Positions 1 to 5,964 of a DNA stretch of 6,512 bases are shown here, one piece after another. Source of the DNA: JALQTD01 sp965657495 (GTDB lineage Bacteria > Bacteroidota > Bacteroidia > Flavobacteriales_D > Sanyastnellaceae). Under the pieces are notes generated by a model. That model saw nothing but the letters and a program-made list of their open reading frames with translations. It made no database searches and was not told where the DNA came from. Position 1 is the first letter of the stretch. Each line of letters begins with the position of its first letter. The translations under genes were made by a program, and so were the position numbers. Where the stretch lies: assembly GCA_965657495.1 (NCBI GenBank), contig CBFHPD010000071.1, forward strand, positions 1 to 6,512, given 5' to 3'.

Positions 1-371
1 CTGGATCCGCACATGGATTCGTGTGGATTCACCACGATGGCGAGCTGCTCGCACTGCATTTGGAAATCGTTCGAGGCGTCGAGGAAGGCCTTGGAGGTGG
101 ATTGCGGCCCCACCACGCGGAGCAGGTGCCGCAGTGGGTTGTTCGCTTCGAAGCACGTGGTTTCCGCATCGAGCGTCATCCAGTCCCCGGCGAACGAGTT
201 GAGCAGGAAGATCGCTTCGGTGGCGTGGGCACCTGACGTGATATCGCAGGAACCGAGTTCCATGGCTTGGTGGCCGTTGATGAATACGACCATGTGGTCG
301 CAAGTCAGTGAAAGGGGGGCGATTTGGTTCGAAATGACGGCTTGTACGGAATTGTAAGTTTTCGCCACCAC
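1..371 (-). CDS. Partial unrecognised protein, possibly a truncated remnant
   Basis: The minus-strand frame is open from 392 down to the left edge. It reads as plausible protein with balanced composition, for example FINGHQAMELGSCDI and LLRVVGPQSTSKAFLDASN, and with five or more cysteines. The antisense frames over the same bases are rich in Arg, His and Pro, which marks them as shadows. I do not recognise the family. The start is uncertain: an in-frame stop lies at 393-395, GTG codons lie at 369-371 and 366-368, and the first ATG is at 291-293. There is no signal peptide, although the cysteine content would suit a secreted protein. A second minus frame carries protein-like sequence immediately upstream (about 394-510), so the N-terminus may have been lost to a frameshift. 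The gene is divergent from the operon starting at 588. Strand call is moderate; product unknown. Confidence 0.42.
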   Translation of the reverse strand, partial: MVAKTYNSVQAVISNQIAPLSLTCDHMVVFINGHQAMELGSCDITSGAHATEAIFLLNSFAGDWMTLDAETTCFEANNPLRHLLRVVGPQSTSKAFLDASNDFQMQCEQLAIVVNPHESMCGS

Positions 372-516
372 CAGCTCGATGCAAGGCAGTTGTCATCCCG
401 GGTGAAGATGCGAGGCAGTATTCCGTTCGAAAGGGCATCTCTTTTCGGAATTCAGCTGTGCTCGACCACGTGGCTTGGGCGGTGTCGCTAATTAAGAATA
501 TCCTTGGCGTCTAAGA

Positions 517-531
517 TGAAATGAAATGAAA
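517..531 (+). repeat. TGAAA tandem repeat, three units
   Basis: Three exact copies of TGAAA occupy 517-531, followed by a degenerate fourth unit TAAAA. The repeat sits about 57 bases before the ATG of the first operon gene. It may lie in the promoter or the untranslated leader. A change in unit number would alter spacing there, but three units is few and the repeat may be chance. Confidence 0.5.
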
Positions 532-571
532 TAAAAAGAGGCGATGCCCGAGAAAACCCGACTCTACTTTC

Positions 572-587
572 GGAGAAAGAGAAAAAT
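572..587 (+). promoter_or_regulatory. Purine-rich ribosome-binding region of the first operon gene
   Basis: The sixteen bases before the ATG at 588 are almost all purine: GGAG at 572-575, then AAAGAG and AAAAAT. GGAG lies 12 bases from the start codon, further than usual for a Shine-Dalgarno. The A-rich tract directly before the ATG fits the A-rich initiation regions known in Bacteroidota. This supports the start at 588. Confidence 0.45.
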
Positions 588-1340
588 ATGGGACAAGTAT
601 TTAAAGGCAACTTCGGCGAATTGGACTTCGTCGTTGATGGAAACAAAGCAGTAGGTTCGTATCAAGAAGGAACGCTGGAGGGCACTTTTGTGGATGGAAA
701 ATTCGAGGGGGTCTGGGAGAATAAGGGCTTAGAGGGGCGGGTGGAGTTCACCATCACGGATGGCCACTTGAATGGAACGTGGAAAAAGGGGCTCGAGCCG
801 GGCCCCATGCGCGGCAAGTGGTTCGGTGATTTGGTTTCTGATGATTCACCAACGGAGGACACTTCGAGCGCAGCGGGGTCAGGCCCACAGATGCACCCGG
901 ACTTCCCGGACTTCGAGTTCACTGAAGCCAACATCTTGGCTTGTGCCATTGCAGCCTTAACCCGGCACATGATTGTGGCAGATCGTTCCGTGGACGACGG
1001 GGAAGCAGCATGGATGACAGAAGTCATCGAACATTACGACGCCATGGACATTCCCGTGGGCATGGTGTGGGATGAGGTGGATGACAAGATGCAAATCTTG
1101 GAATTGATTGGAGCGCATGCGCGGGTTCTCGAACGCAGTGCAGCGGCCATCAAGGTGGGTTTGGATGATGGAGAAAAGAACTTCTTGCTCACAGCATTCC
1201 AGAACATTGTGGCGCAAGATGATGTGGTCACCTATGAGGAGTTTGAAGGCCTCAAGTTCACGTTGGAACAGTGGTTCCCGGGTTCAACGGAACAATTGAT
1301 TGAGAACTTTAAGAATTCGGGAATCCGCTTGGACTTCTGA
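588..1340 (+). CDS. Beta-module plus TerB-like helical protein, paralog 1
   Basis: This 250-residue protein has two parts. Residues 5-80 form a beta-rich module with Gly/Trp/Phe repeats (GSYQEGTLEGTF, GVWENKGLEG, LNGTWKKG, MRGKW), like the widespread bacterial pattern GxY..GxxxGxxxgxxxxGxW. A short low-complexity linker (about 84-106) leads to a helical domain at 112-250. That domain has two TerB-like halves, each a helix, an acidic loop and a Glu-bearing helix: VADRSVDDGEAAWM (130-143) and VAQDDVVTYEEFEGL (208-222). TerB-like domains occur in tellurite-resistance and stress proteins and are suspected to bind metal, but no such role is shown here. There is no signal peptide or membrane segment, so it is probably cytoplasmic. 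It is the first gene of a compact operon and a paralog of the next gene, which starts two bases after its stop. The TerB call rests on pattern only. Confidence 0.85.
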   Translation: MGQVFKGNFGELDFVVDGNKAVGSYQEGTLEGTFVDGKFEGVWENKGLEGRVEFTITDGHLNGTWKKGLEPGPMRGKWFGDLVSDDSPTEDTSSAAGSGPQMHPDFPDFEFTEANILACAIAALTRHMIVADRSVDDGEAAWMTEVIEHYDAMDIPVGMVWDEVDDKMQILELIGAHARVLERSAAAIKVGLDDGEKNFLLTAFQNIVAQDDVVTYEEFEGLKFTLEQWFPGSTEQLIENFKNSGIRLDF

Positions 1341-1342
1341 AG

Positions 1343-2167
1343 ATGAGGATGCGTCATTTTCATGGGAATTTCGGTTTCCTGCAACTTGCTGTGGACAATG
1401 ACGGCAACGTACATGGCACCTACGGCGATGACGGGACGTTTCGGGGGAGGCTCCATCAAGGCGTTTATGCTTGCACTTGGAAGAACGGGGAAGAAGAAGG
1501 CAGGTTGGAGTTTGAAATCTCAGCCGGTGAATTAACCGGCAGGTGGAAGCGAGGCACGGAAGCGGGGGCCATGCGAGGGAAATGGGCCGGAAGCGAAGTC
1601 GAACAGGAAGAGGGTTGGCATATCCTGCATGACATCGGAACCTTTTATCTCTTCTTCGGCAACTTGGCAAAGGAGGCCGCCCAAGCCGCGGAAATCGCAT
1701 TTGTGAACCAAGAAATCCGCAAATGGAACTTGACCATCGGAGAGCGCACTTACAGTTTCAATGCGCTCAAAGCGAAAGAAGCGGATGCGTATTTTGATGT
1801 CATTTACAACGCCTTGTACTGTGACGATTCGGGGGAACCCAACAAGAGTCCATTGGAGCAGCTTAACGCGTCACATGCCCACCTGTGTGACTTTTTCAAC
1901 GAAGGGGTACTTGATGGGGGCAACATCCGGACCCTCATGTTTTCCTTGTTTCAGCTGTGCGAGATTGACGGCTTCACGGATGCACAACTTCAGCAATTGG
2001 GCTGGTATGTGGAGCAGTGGCAAACCGCGTGCCCCGAGGTGGAGTCTGCCGCACGGTTGATCCAGTTGGTCCGTGCGCGCAAGGATTTGAAAAACGCATT
2101 GGGTGATGTTGGCGAATTGCCTTGGGAGGGCAGTCAGTTCATGAACGATGATCAAAGGCCTCAATGA
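1343..2167 (+). CDS. Beta-module plus TerB-like helical protein, paralog 2
   Basis: This 274-residue protein is a diverged tandem paralog of the preceding gene. The N-terminal modules align almost without gaps: GNFGFLQLAVDNDGNVHGTY matches GNFGELDFVVDGNKAVGSY, and AMRGKWAG matches PMRGKWFG. The C-terminal regions also align: LEQLNASHAHL with LELIGAHARVL, and LFQLCEIDGFTDAQLQQLGW, which continues to YVEQW, with AFQNIVAQDDVVTYEEF...LEQW. Here the acidic loop is EIDG (207-210), a typical TerB-like turn. The first helical half (about 98-160) differs, with an insertion where paralog 1 has its first acidic loop. The tail after residue 235 is charged and extended. No export signal is seen. Start could be ATG 1343 or ATG 1349; the second gives an N-terminus closer in length to paralog 1. 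The stop overlaps the next start (ATGA), suggesting translational coupling. Confidence 0.85.
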   Translation: MRMRHFHGNFGFLQLAVDNDGNVHGTYGDDGTFRGRLHQGVYACTWKNGEEEGRLEFEISAGELTGRWKRGTEAGAMRGKWAGSEVEQEEGWHILHDIGTFYLFFGNLAKEAAQAAEIAFVNQEIRKWNLTIGERTYSFNALKAKEADAYFDVIYNALYCDDSGEPNKSPLEQLNASHAHLCDFFNEGVLDGGNIRTLMFSLFQLCEIDGFTDAQLQQLGWYVEQWQTACPEVESAARLIQLVRARKDLKNALGDVGELPWEGSQFMNDDQRPQ

Positions 2168-2877
2168 TGAATGCAGATTATTTTACTTATTGCGATGAGC
2201 TGTATGCAGCGTGGCAACGTGGGGAGCTCGATCTGAGCGATGTACCTAGCGGGTTGTTTGATTTGGCCTTCGCCCCTGAGCCTTACATCCGGCTTCAAGA
2301 GGGCAAGCGCCCATTGCACATGCTCTTGACCAATCCAGGGGCCCCCATGGCTTTTCAACACCGATCGGAGGCTCCTCCAACCTACCGCGCCTTTGCCGAG
2401 CTCTCTCAAAGCATCTACCTGTCCGATCAATTCGCGAAGGAAGGAGGCGCAAATGCCCGCAGGCGAATCTACAAGAGTTTCGATTTTGCGCTGTTTTTGG
2501 GCTGTTCGGGGCTGGTGAATGTGGAGACCATCCCTTTTCACAGTGCCCGGCTTGACAAGCGCCAGGCCTTGAAGGTGTCCCAAACGGCTCATTCCATCCA
2601 AGCGTACCAATCCCAATTGCAATCCTTCTTAGTGAATCAACCGGTGTTGATTGTTGCCGCTTGCCGTACCGACGAATCCATCCATGCGGGTTCGGTTGCA
2701 CAGAACCCTTGGTTGAGGTTTCAATGTGATTTGGCTTCGATTCAGATGGATCGACTGGAGCTCAAACCACTGACGCGCAAGGGCGCAAAGGTGACCAGTG
2801 CCCTCTTTTCCGCCGGCAGCAAGCACGTGGTGCTAACGATGGGGTCAAACAACCTGCCCAGCTTGGATGCCGTTTGA
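2164..2877 (+). CDS. Uncharacterised protein with SMUG1/UDG-like NPG loop
   Basis: This 237-residue soluble protein is not firmly recognised. A hydrophobic strand at 50-56 ends in NPGAPMAFQ (57-65). This resembles the active-site loop of SMUG1-type uracil-DNA glycosylases, where NPG is followed two residues later by a Met and then a Gln. Further strand-like segments are ALFLGCSGLVNVETIPFHS (109-127), PVLIVAAC (160-167) and HVVLTMGSNNLPS (221-233). The last lies where UDG-fold enzymes carry their second motif (H-P-S in SMUG1), but that histidine is not conserved here. A Rossmann-like alpha/beta fold with a base-excision-type loop is therefore possible, and activity is unproven. The gene overlaps the previous one by four bases (ATGA). 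Two Met codons stand at the start (2164 and 2167) and either may be used. Codon choice matches its neighbours. Confidence 0.8.
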   Translation: MMNADYFTYCDELYAAWQRGELDLSDVPSGLFDLAFAPEPYIRLQEGKRPLHMLLTNPGAPMAFQHRSEAPPTYRAFAELSQSIYLSDQFAKEGGANARRRIYKSFDFALFLGCSGLVNVETIPFHSARLDKRQALKVSQTAHSIQAYQSQLQSFLVNQPVLIVAACRTDESIHAGSVAQNPWLRFQCDLASIQMDRLELKPLTRKGAKVTSALFSAGSKHVVLTMGSNNLPSLDAV

Positions 2878-2901
2878 CGGGACTGAGTTATCTTCCATTC
2901 G

Positions 2902-4152
2902 GTGAAAGCGCTGAACTCCGACATGCGGCAGGAAGTGTGGGATTGCTTGCAAGCAATGGGACTCCATTCTGGGTCCATACGGGATTGCAGCCAGCTTGCC
3001 CGTGAAATCCACTATTATACCGGGCGGAAAATCTCAGCGAGCACGCTCTACCGGATGTTGAACCCGGCGGCGCAGAGGGTAGTGCCTTCTAGCTATTCAA
3101 GGACAACGATAGCGGCGTTTTGGGAGTTTGTTCAACGCGCTGATTTTCAACTGGTCGGGGGTGGAGAGCTGAGTGGTCAATGCGAGGTGAAGGCGTCGGC
3201 GCTACATGCCTTCGTGTTGCAAGAGTTTCAGAGGGAAACCGACGGATTCGAGGATTGGTTTACGGCGTTGCCTGTGGAACATTGGGCCACTGGGCGCGAG
3301 CAGGTAGTCATCGGCCAGGCACTGGCTACGGGACTCGCTGCAGGATCGAGGGTTCTCCGTTCTAAGTGGAAGCAGCGGCTCTTCTTGACTCCCCAATTTC
3401 GAACGTTTTACACTGAGACCTATGTGGACCTGAACGCCCCGAAGGCAGCCTACCTCGAACTGCTTCGCATCCAGTTTGACGCATTGAACCGCGCATGGAG
3501 AAGTGCTAAGAATGCCCCTGCGAAATCCACCTTTGAGTCCCTTGTCTTCAATGTGGCGATTCAAGGATTGTTGTGGTTTTTGACCAACAATCGGAAGGAG
3601 ATGGAGCGGATGCGCACTTACACCCAATCCGCCTCCTACCAAGCACTCCGGTCCGAACTGACTGCCGCAGGTATCTTGCCGCGCACCCGGTTGCTGTGCA
3701 TGGAGTGGCTCCTGTTTCCAACCGACACAAGCCGACCCGAGCGCCTCCAGGAAATTCGGGCCGAGCTGAAAGCGCATTTTGAGCACGTCATCAACCCCCA
3801 GCTGCGTGAATTTGCCTATTGCATTCTCATTGACGCGTTGCTCCTTCATCGCGACATGGAAGGCGCGGTGCACGTGCTTTCGGACGTGCCTGCCCCGCGG
3901 ATTACGTTCTTGCGAAGCGAGCCCTCCATCCACCGGATGAGCACGTACCGCAAGTTGTTTGAAGGAAGTCAAGAGGAGGGAGGGTTGGAGGCCGTTGAGG
4001 GGCAGTTGACCGTAGGGGCGAATGAAAGCACCTTCAGCAAGTTGATGGTGCTACTGGCAAGGCGGCTAAAGTCGGACGTGCCTCGTCTGAATGAAGCGAT
4101 GCCCTTGATTCAACATTCCGGGTTCATCCAATTCAAGGCGCTGCTCCGGTGA
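2902..4152 (+). CDS. HTH-domain regulator with long helical C-terminal region
   Basis: This 416-residue protein carries a DNA-binding HTH at about 28-78. Its key pieces are CSQLAREI (29-36), the recognition-type segment ISASTLYRML (44-53) and SRTTIAAFWEFV (66-77). This matches the Bacteroidota domain in which LSxxIxxxTGxxIS-STLxR is followed by SxxTLxxLAxYLGYxxWxxF. The rest (about 95-416) is all-helical without membrane segments, with helices such as QGLLWFLTNNRKEMERM and YCILIDALLLHRDMEGAVHV that suggest a helical-repeat or sensor region. It probably controls transcription, perhaps of its own operon, but the ligand or partner is unknown. Start GTG 2902 is the first start codon after the in-frame stop at 2884-2886; ATG 2923 is an alternative that keeps the HTH. 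No Shine-Dalgarno is visible. It follows gene 3 by 24 bases and overlaps the symporter start. Confidence 0.82.
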   Translation: MKALNSDMRQEVWDCLQAMGLHSGSIRDCSQLAREIHYYTGRKISASTLYRMLNPAAQRVVPSSYSRTTIAAFWEFVQRADFQLVGGGELSGQCEVKASALHAFVLQEFQRETDGFEDWFTALPVEHWATGREQVVIGQALATGLAAGSRVLRSKWKQRLFLTPQFRTFYTETYVDLNAPKAAYLELLRIQFDALNRAWRSAKNAPAKSTFESLVFNVAIQGLLWFLTNNRKEMERMRTYTQSASYQALRSELTAAGILPRTRLLCMEWLLFPTDTSRPERLQEIRAELKAHFEHVINPQLREFAYCILIDALLLHRDMEGAVHVLSDVPAPRITFLRSEPSIHRMSTYRKLFEGSQEEGGLEAVEGQLTVGANESTFSKLMVLLARRLKSDVPRLNEAMPLIQHSGFIQFKALLR

Positions 4153-5666
4153 TGCCTGAAGGGTGGTGGGGGTGGATGGTGGGGTATGCAGCGGTGTTGG
4201 CCGTGCTGCATGCCAAATGGCTGGGGGCGAAGCAGCATCCGTTTTGGACTTTCCCGCAGCAAAAAAGTGCTTGGTGGCTGGCCATTTCGTTGGCGAGTTC
4301 GTCGTTCTCGGTCTCCAATGCCGGATTGATCAGCAGCGTCATCGGCCGCTACGGCCCGGATGGCGTGTTTTTCATTTGGTCAGGCATGCTCGGCATCGGC
4401 ATCTTCCCGGTCATTTTCGCACCGCTTTGGTCCCGCTTGCAGTTCATCTCCGAAAACGAATTCGTCTTGATGCGATTCCGCGGTGCTTGGAGCCACCGCT
4501 TGTACCGGTTTCGGTCGTTGATGCTGACGGGGGTGGTCATTCCCATTTTGCTCGCGTTCATCTTAGTGGCCACGCGCGATTTGCTCGGTGCCTTCATGCC
4601 GTGGGATTCGAGTTGGACGCTGTTGGGCCTCGGGGCGGCTTTGGGGGTGGTGGGTTGGAATGCCTCTTTGCACCTCAAGTCCCGGGTGGACATGCTCCAT
4701 TTCGTCATTCTGTTGGCGGCGGTGCTGCTGGCCTTGGGCGCACTGGTTTTGGACCAAACCCCTTCCACTCCATCCCCCACGCCCGCCCCCCGCATGTTGC
4801 CCCTCGAGCTCATCGTGTTCATCGGACTGCAGTGGTGGTCCGCCGAAATCCTCGATGGCAGCGGCATCCACGCCCAAAGCCTGCTCAAACAGGGCAGCAA
4901 GCGCATCGCCCGCCGAGGCGCCCTTGGGGGGCATGCCCTGACGTTTCTCCTTGGAGCGGCTGTTGCGCTCATCGCCGTCTACGCCCAGCGCGTTGCTGGA
5001 GTCCGCGGAGATGACGCGTACTTAATTGGTTGGAGTTTGCTGCTGCCCGACCATGCCTACCCCTTGCTCGCCATTGCCTTGTTTGGAATGGGCATGAGCA
5101 CGGCATCGGGATTCTTGAACTGGGGGTCCGGCATGGTGGCGGCCCTGCTACCCCCGGCCTCTTCAGAGGCCAAACGGCATCGCTGGGGCAAGTTCGTATT
5201 GGTGGGGCTGGCGGCTTGGTCCACTGCCATTGCCTTCCACATGGATTCGCTGTTGGACGGCATTCGGCTCGTGTTGGCCATCACGGCTGGCGTAGGCCCC
5301 GTGTTCATCCTGCGTTGGTTTTGGTGGCGGATTACAGCGCAGGTGCAGTTGGCCGCCATGCTTGGCGTTTACCTTTGGGTCCCTTTAGCCCAAATCACGG
5401 TCCAGGCCATCCCGTCCCTCGCCCCCTGCCAATTCGCCGCCGAGCTGGCCTTGGCTACGGCATTGAACAGCGGCTGGTGGCTCGGCGTGGCCTTCCTCAC
5501 CAGCACCCAGGACGACCGGCAACAATTCCACGCCTTTCGGCAGGCCTGCCACTTCCGCTTTTCGAAAAAGGCATTGTTGCAGGTCATCGGAATCGGCGCT
5601 GTGGCTTTCTTAGGCGTGCTGCTCCTGCGTCAGCTCCTGTTCGCACTGCAACCCGTTCACGCTTGA
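4152..5666 (+). CDS. Sodium:solute symporter (SSS family)
   Basis: This is an integral inner-membrane protein of about 504 residues with roughly 12-14 hydrophobic segments. It fits the solute:sodium symporter family (PutP/vSGLT type), which moves organic solutes inward with Na+. Residues here are counted from GTG 4149. Family signs are WWLAISLASSSFSVSN (42-57), FAPLWSR plus ENEFVLMRFRG (90-112), and QWWSAEILDGSGIHAQSL (228-245), which matches the QWW...DGxGxxAQ block of a Bacteroidota subgroup. FGMGMSTASGFLNWGS (312-327) has Ser317/Thr318 where PutP has the Na2-site Ser/Thr pair. The segment after the AQ block lacks the WPW motif I recall in relatives, so the protein looks divergent; substrate cannot be assigned. 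ATG 4152 shares its A with the previous TGA (TGATG); GTG 4149 gives one more residue. The start is very G-rich. GC content looks higher than in genes 1-3. Confidence 0.9.
   Translation: MPEGWWGWMVGYAAVLAVLHAKWLGAKQHPFWTFPQQKSAWWLAISLASSSFSVSNAGLISSVIGRYGPDGVFFIWSGMLGIGIFPVIFAPLWSRLQFISENEFVLMRFRGAWSHRLYRFRSLMLTGVVIPILLAFILVATRDLLGAFMPWDSSWTLLGLGAALGVVGWNASLHLKSRVDMLHFVILLAAVLLALGALVLDQTPSTPSPTPAPRMLPLELIVFIGLQWWSAEILDGSGIHAQSLLKQGSKRIARRGALGGHALTFLLGAAVALIAVYAQRVAGVRGDDAYLIGWSLLLPDHAYPLLAIALFGMGMSTASGFLNWGSGMVAALLPPASSEAKRHRWGKFVLVGLAAWSTAIAFHMDSLLDGIRLVLAITAGVGPVFILRWFWWRITAQVQLAAMLGVYLWVPLAQITVQAIPSLAPCQFAAELALATALNSGWWLGVAFLTSTQDDRQQFHAFRQACHFRFSKKALLQVIGIGAVAFLGVLLLRQLLFALQPVHA
4161..4184 (+). 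other. G-run cluster at the symporter start
   Basis: Just after the symporter start codon, plus-strand G runs of 3, 2, 5, 2, 2 and 4 bases are separated by T or AT. They code for GlyTrp-rich residues (EGWWGWMVG). On the mRNA this could fold as a two-tetrad G-quadruplex next to the initiation site. It may equally be a by-product of Trp and Gly codons. Confidence 0.35.
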
Positions 5667-5685
5667 TGGCGAACAGCCCCCTCTG

Positions 5686-5930
5686 CTAGATCAAGCCCAA
5701 AACAGAAAGAGAAAGCAGTCCGAATATTCCAGCGATGAAGTCCCAGGCCGAGGCATCTTGGACCCCTTTCTGCGAAGGAAGATGTTGGACGGCATAACCA
5801 ACTCACCAGCAGAATGGGGCGCGCTGTACATCCCAGCAGCGGAGGTCGCCACCAGCCACAGTGCACTTCCTACCCGTGGTGCTCTCCCGCGATGTAAGTA
5901 ACCGCTGCAGGTCCCGATTGAATCGGGCGC
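5686..5930 (-). pseudogene. Possible decayed small membrane-protein remnant
   Basis: No intact gene is visible in the 298-base gap between symporter and acylase. Two overlapping minus-strand frames look protein-like. One (5930 down to 5691) contains VGSALWLVATSAAGMY, a hydrophobic segment. The other (5802 down to 5686, ending in TAG) contains DFIAGIFGLLSLSVLGLI, a typical C-terminal membrane helix. Neither has a convincing start, and neither alone makes a sensible protein. Joined by one or two frameshifts near 5800 they would give a small two-helix protein. This is a guess; the gap could simply be non-coding. Confidence 0.2.
5913..5927. promoter_or_regulatory. Perfect 7+1+7 palindrome upstream of the acylase
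   Basis: CCCGATT and AATCGGG flank a single G, 38 bases before the acylase ATG at 5965. As DNA it is a candidate dimeric-regulator operator. As RNA it could form a six-pair stem with a three-base loop. No T-run follows, so it is a poor intrinsic terminator for the upstream operon. Confidence 0.35.
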
Positions 5931-5964
5931 CTAAGGCCGCAAGAAGCGCCGTAGATTGCACGCG

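Larger units (their letters stand above)
393..587. other. Divergent intergenic spacer
   Basis: This stretch separates the minus-strand frame on the left from the plus-strand operon. The part from about 490 to 540 is clearly more AT-rich than its surroundings and is the likeliest place for a promoter. Nearby are an 8-bp palindrome CCACGTGG (466-473), an imperfect stem (TTCCG at 421-425 with CGGAA at 446-450) and a short TGAAA tandem repeat. The sequence TACTTTCG at 565-572 resembles the Bacteroidota -7 element TAnnTTTG with one mismatch, but no TTTG lies at the expected upstream distance. A minus-strand frame from 510 down to 394 is open and may be the detached start of the left-hand gene. Confidence 0.5.

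Noticed and set aside
13..357. Plus-strand open frames at the left end (13-357 and 21-236)
   Set aside because: Their translations are rich in unlikely Ser/Cys/Trp or Arg/His runs, with no start signal. The minus-strand frame over the same bases reads much more like protein.
565..572. Bacteroidota-type promoter (TACTTTCG as -7 element)
   Set aside because: One mismatch in the core, no TTTG at the matching upstream distance, and it would leave a leader of only about 10 bases. Mentioned in the spacer entry but not called.
4163..5014. Long plus-strand frame inside the symporter (283 codons)
   Set aside because: It is a GC-driven shadow: Arg, His, Gly and Pro-rich and lacking any family pattern, while the other frame gives a clear symporter. 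The same holds for 5030-5689 and for minus 3202-3972 and 4349-4972.
5637..5676. Inverted repeat CTGTTCGC / GCGAACAG around the symporter stop as a terminator
   Set aside because: The arms are 8 bases but separated by 24 bases, and no T-run follows. It may be a weak 3' structure only.
5905..5950. tRNA-like 3' end around the CCCGATTGAATCGGG palindrome
   Set aside because: No T-loop consensus, no acceptor stem partner upstream and no cloverleaf can be drawn.
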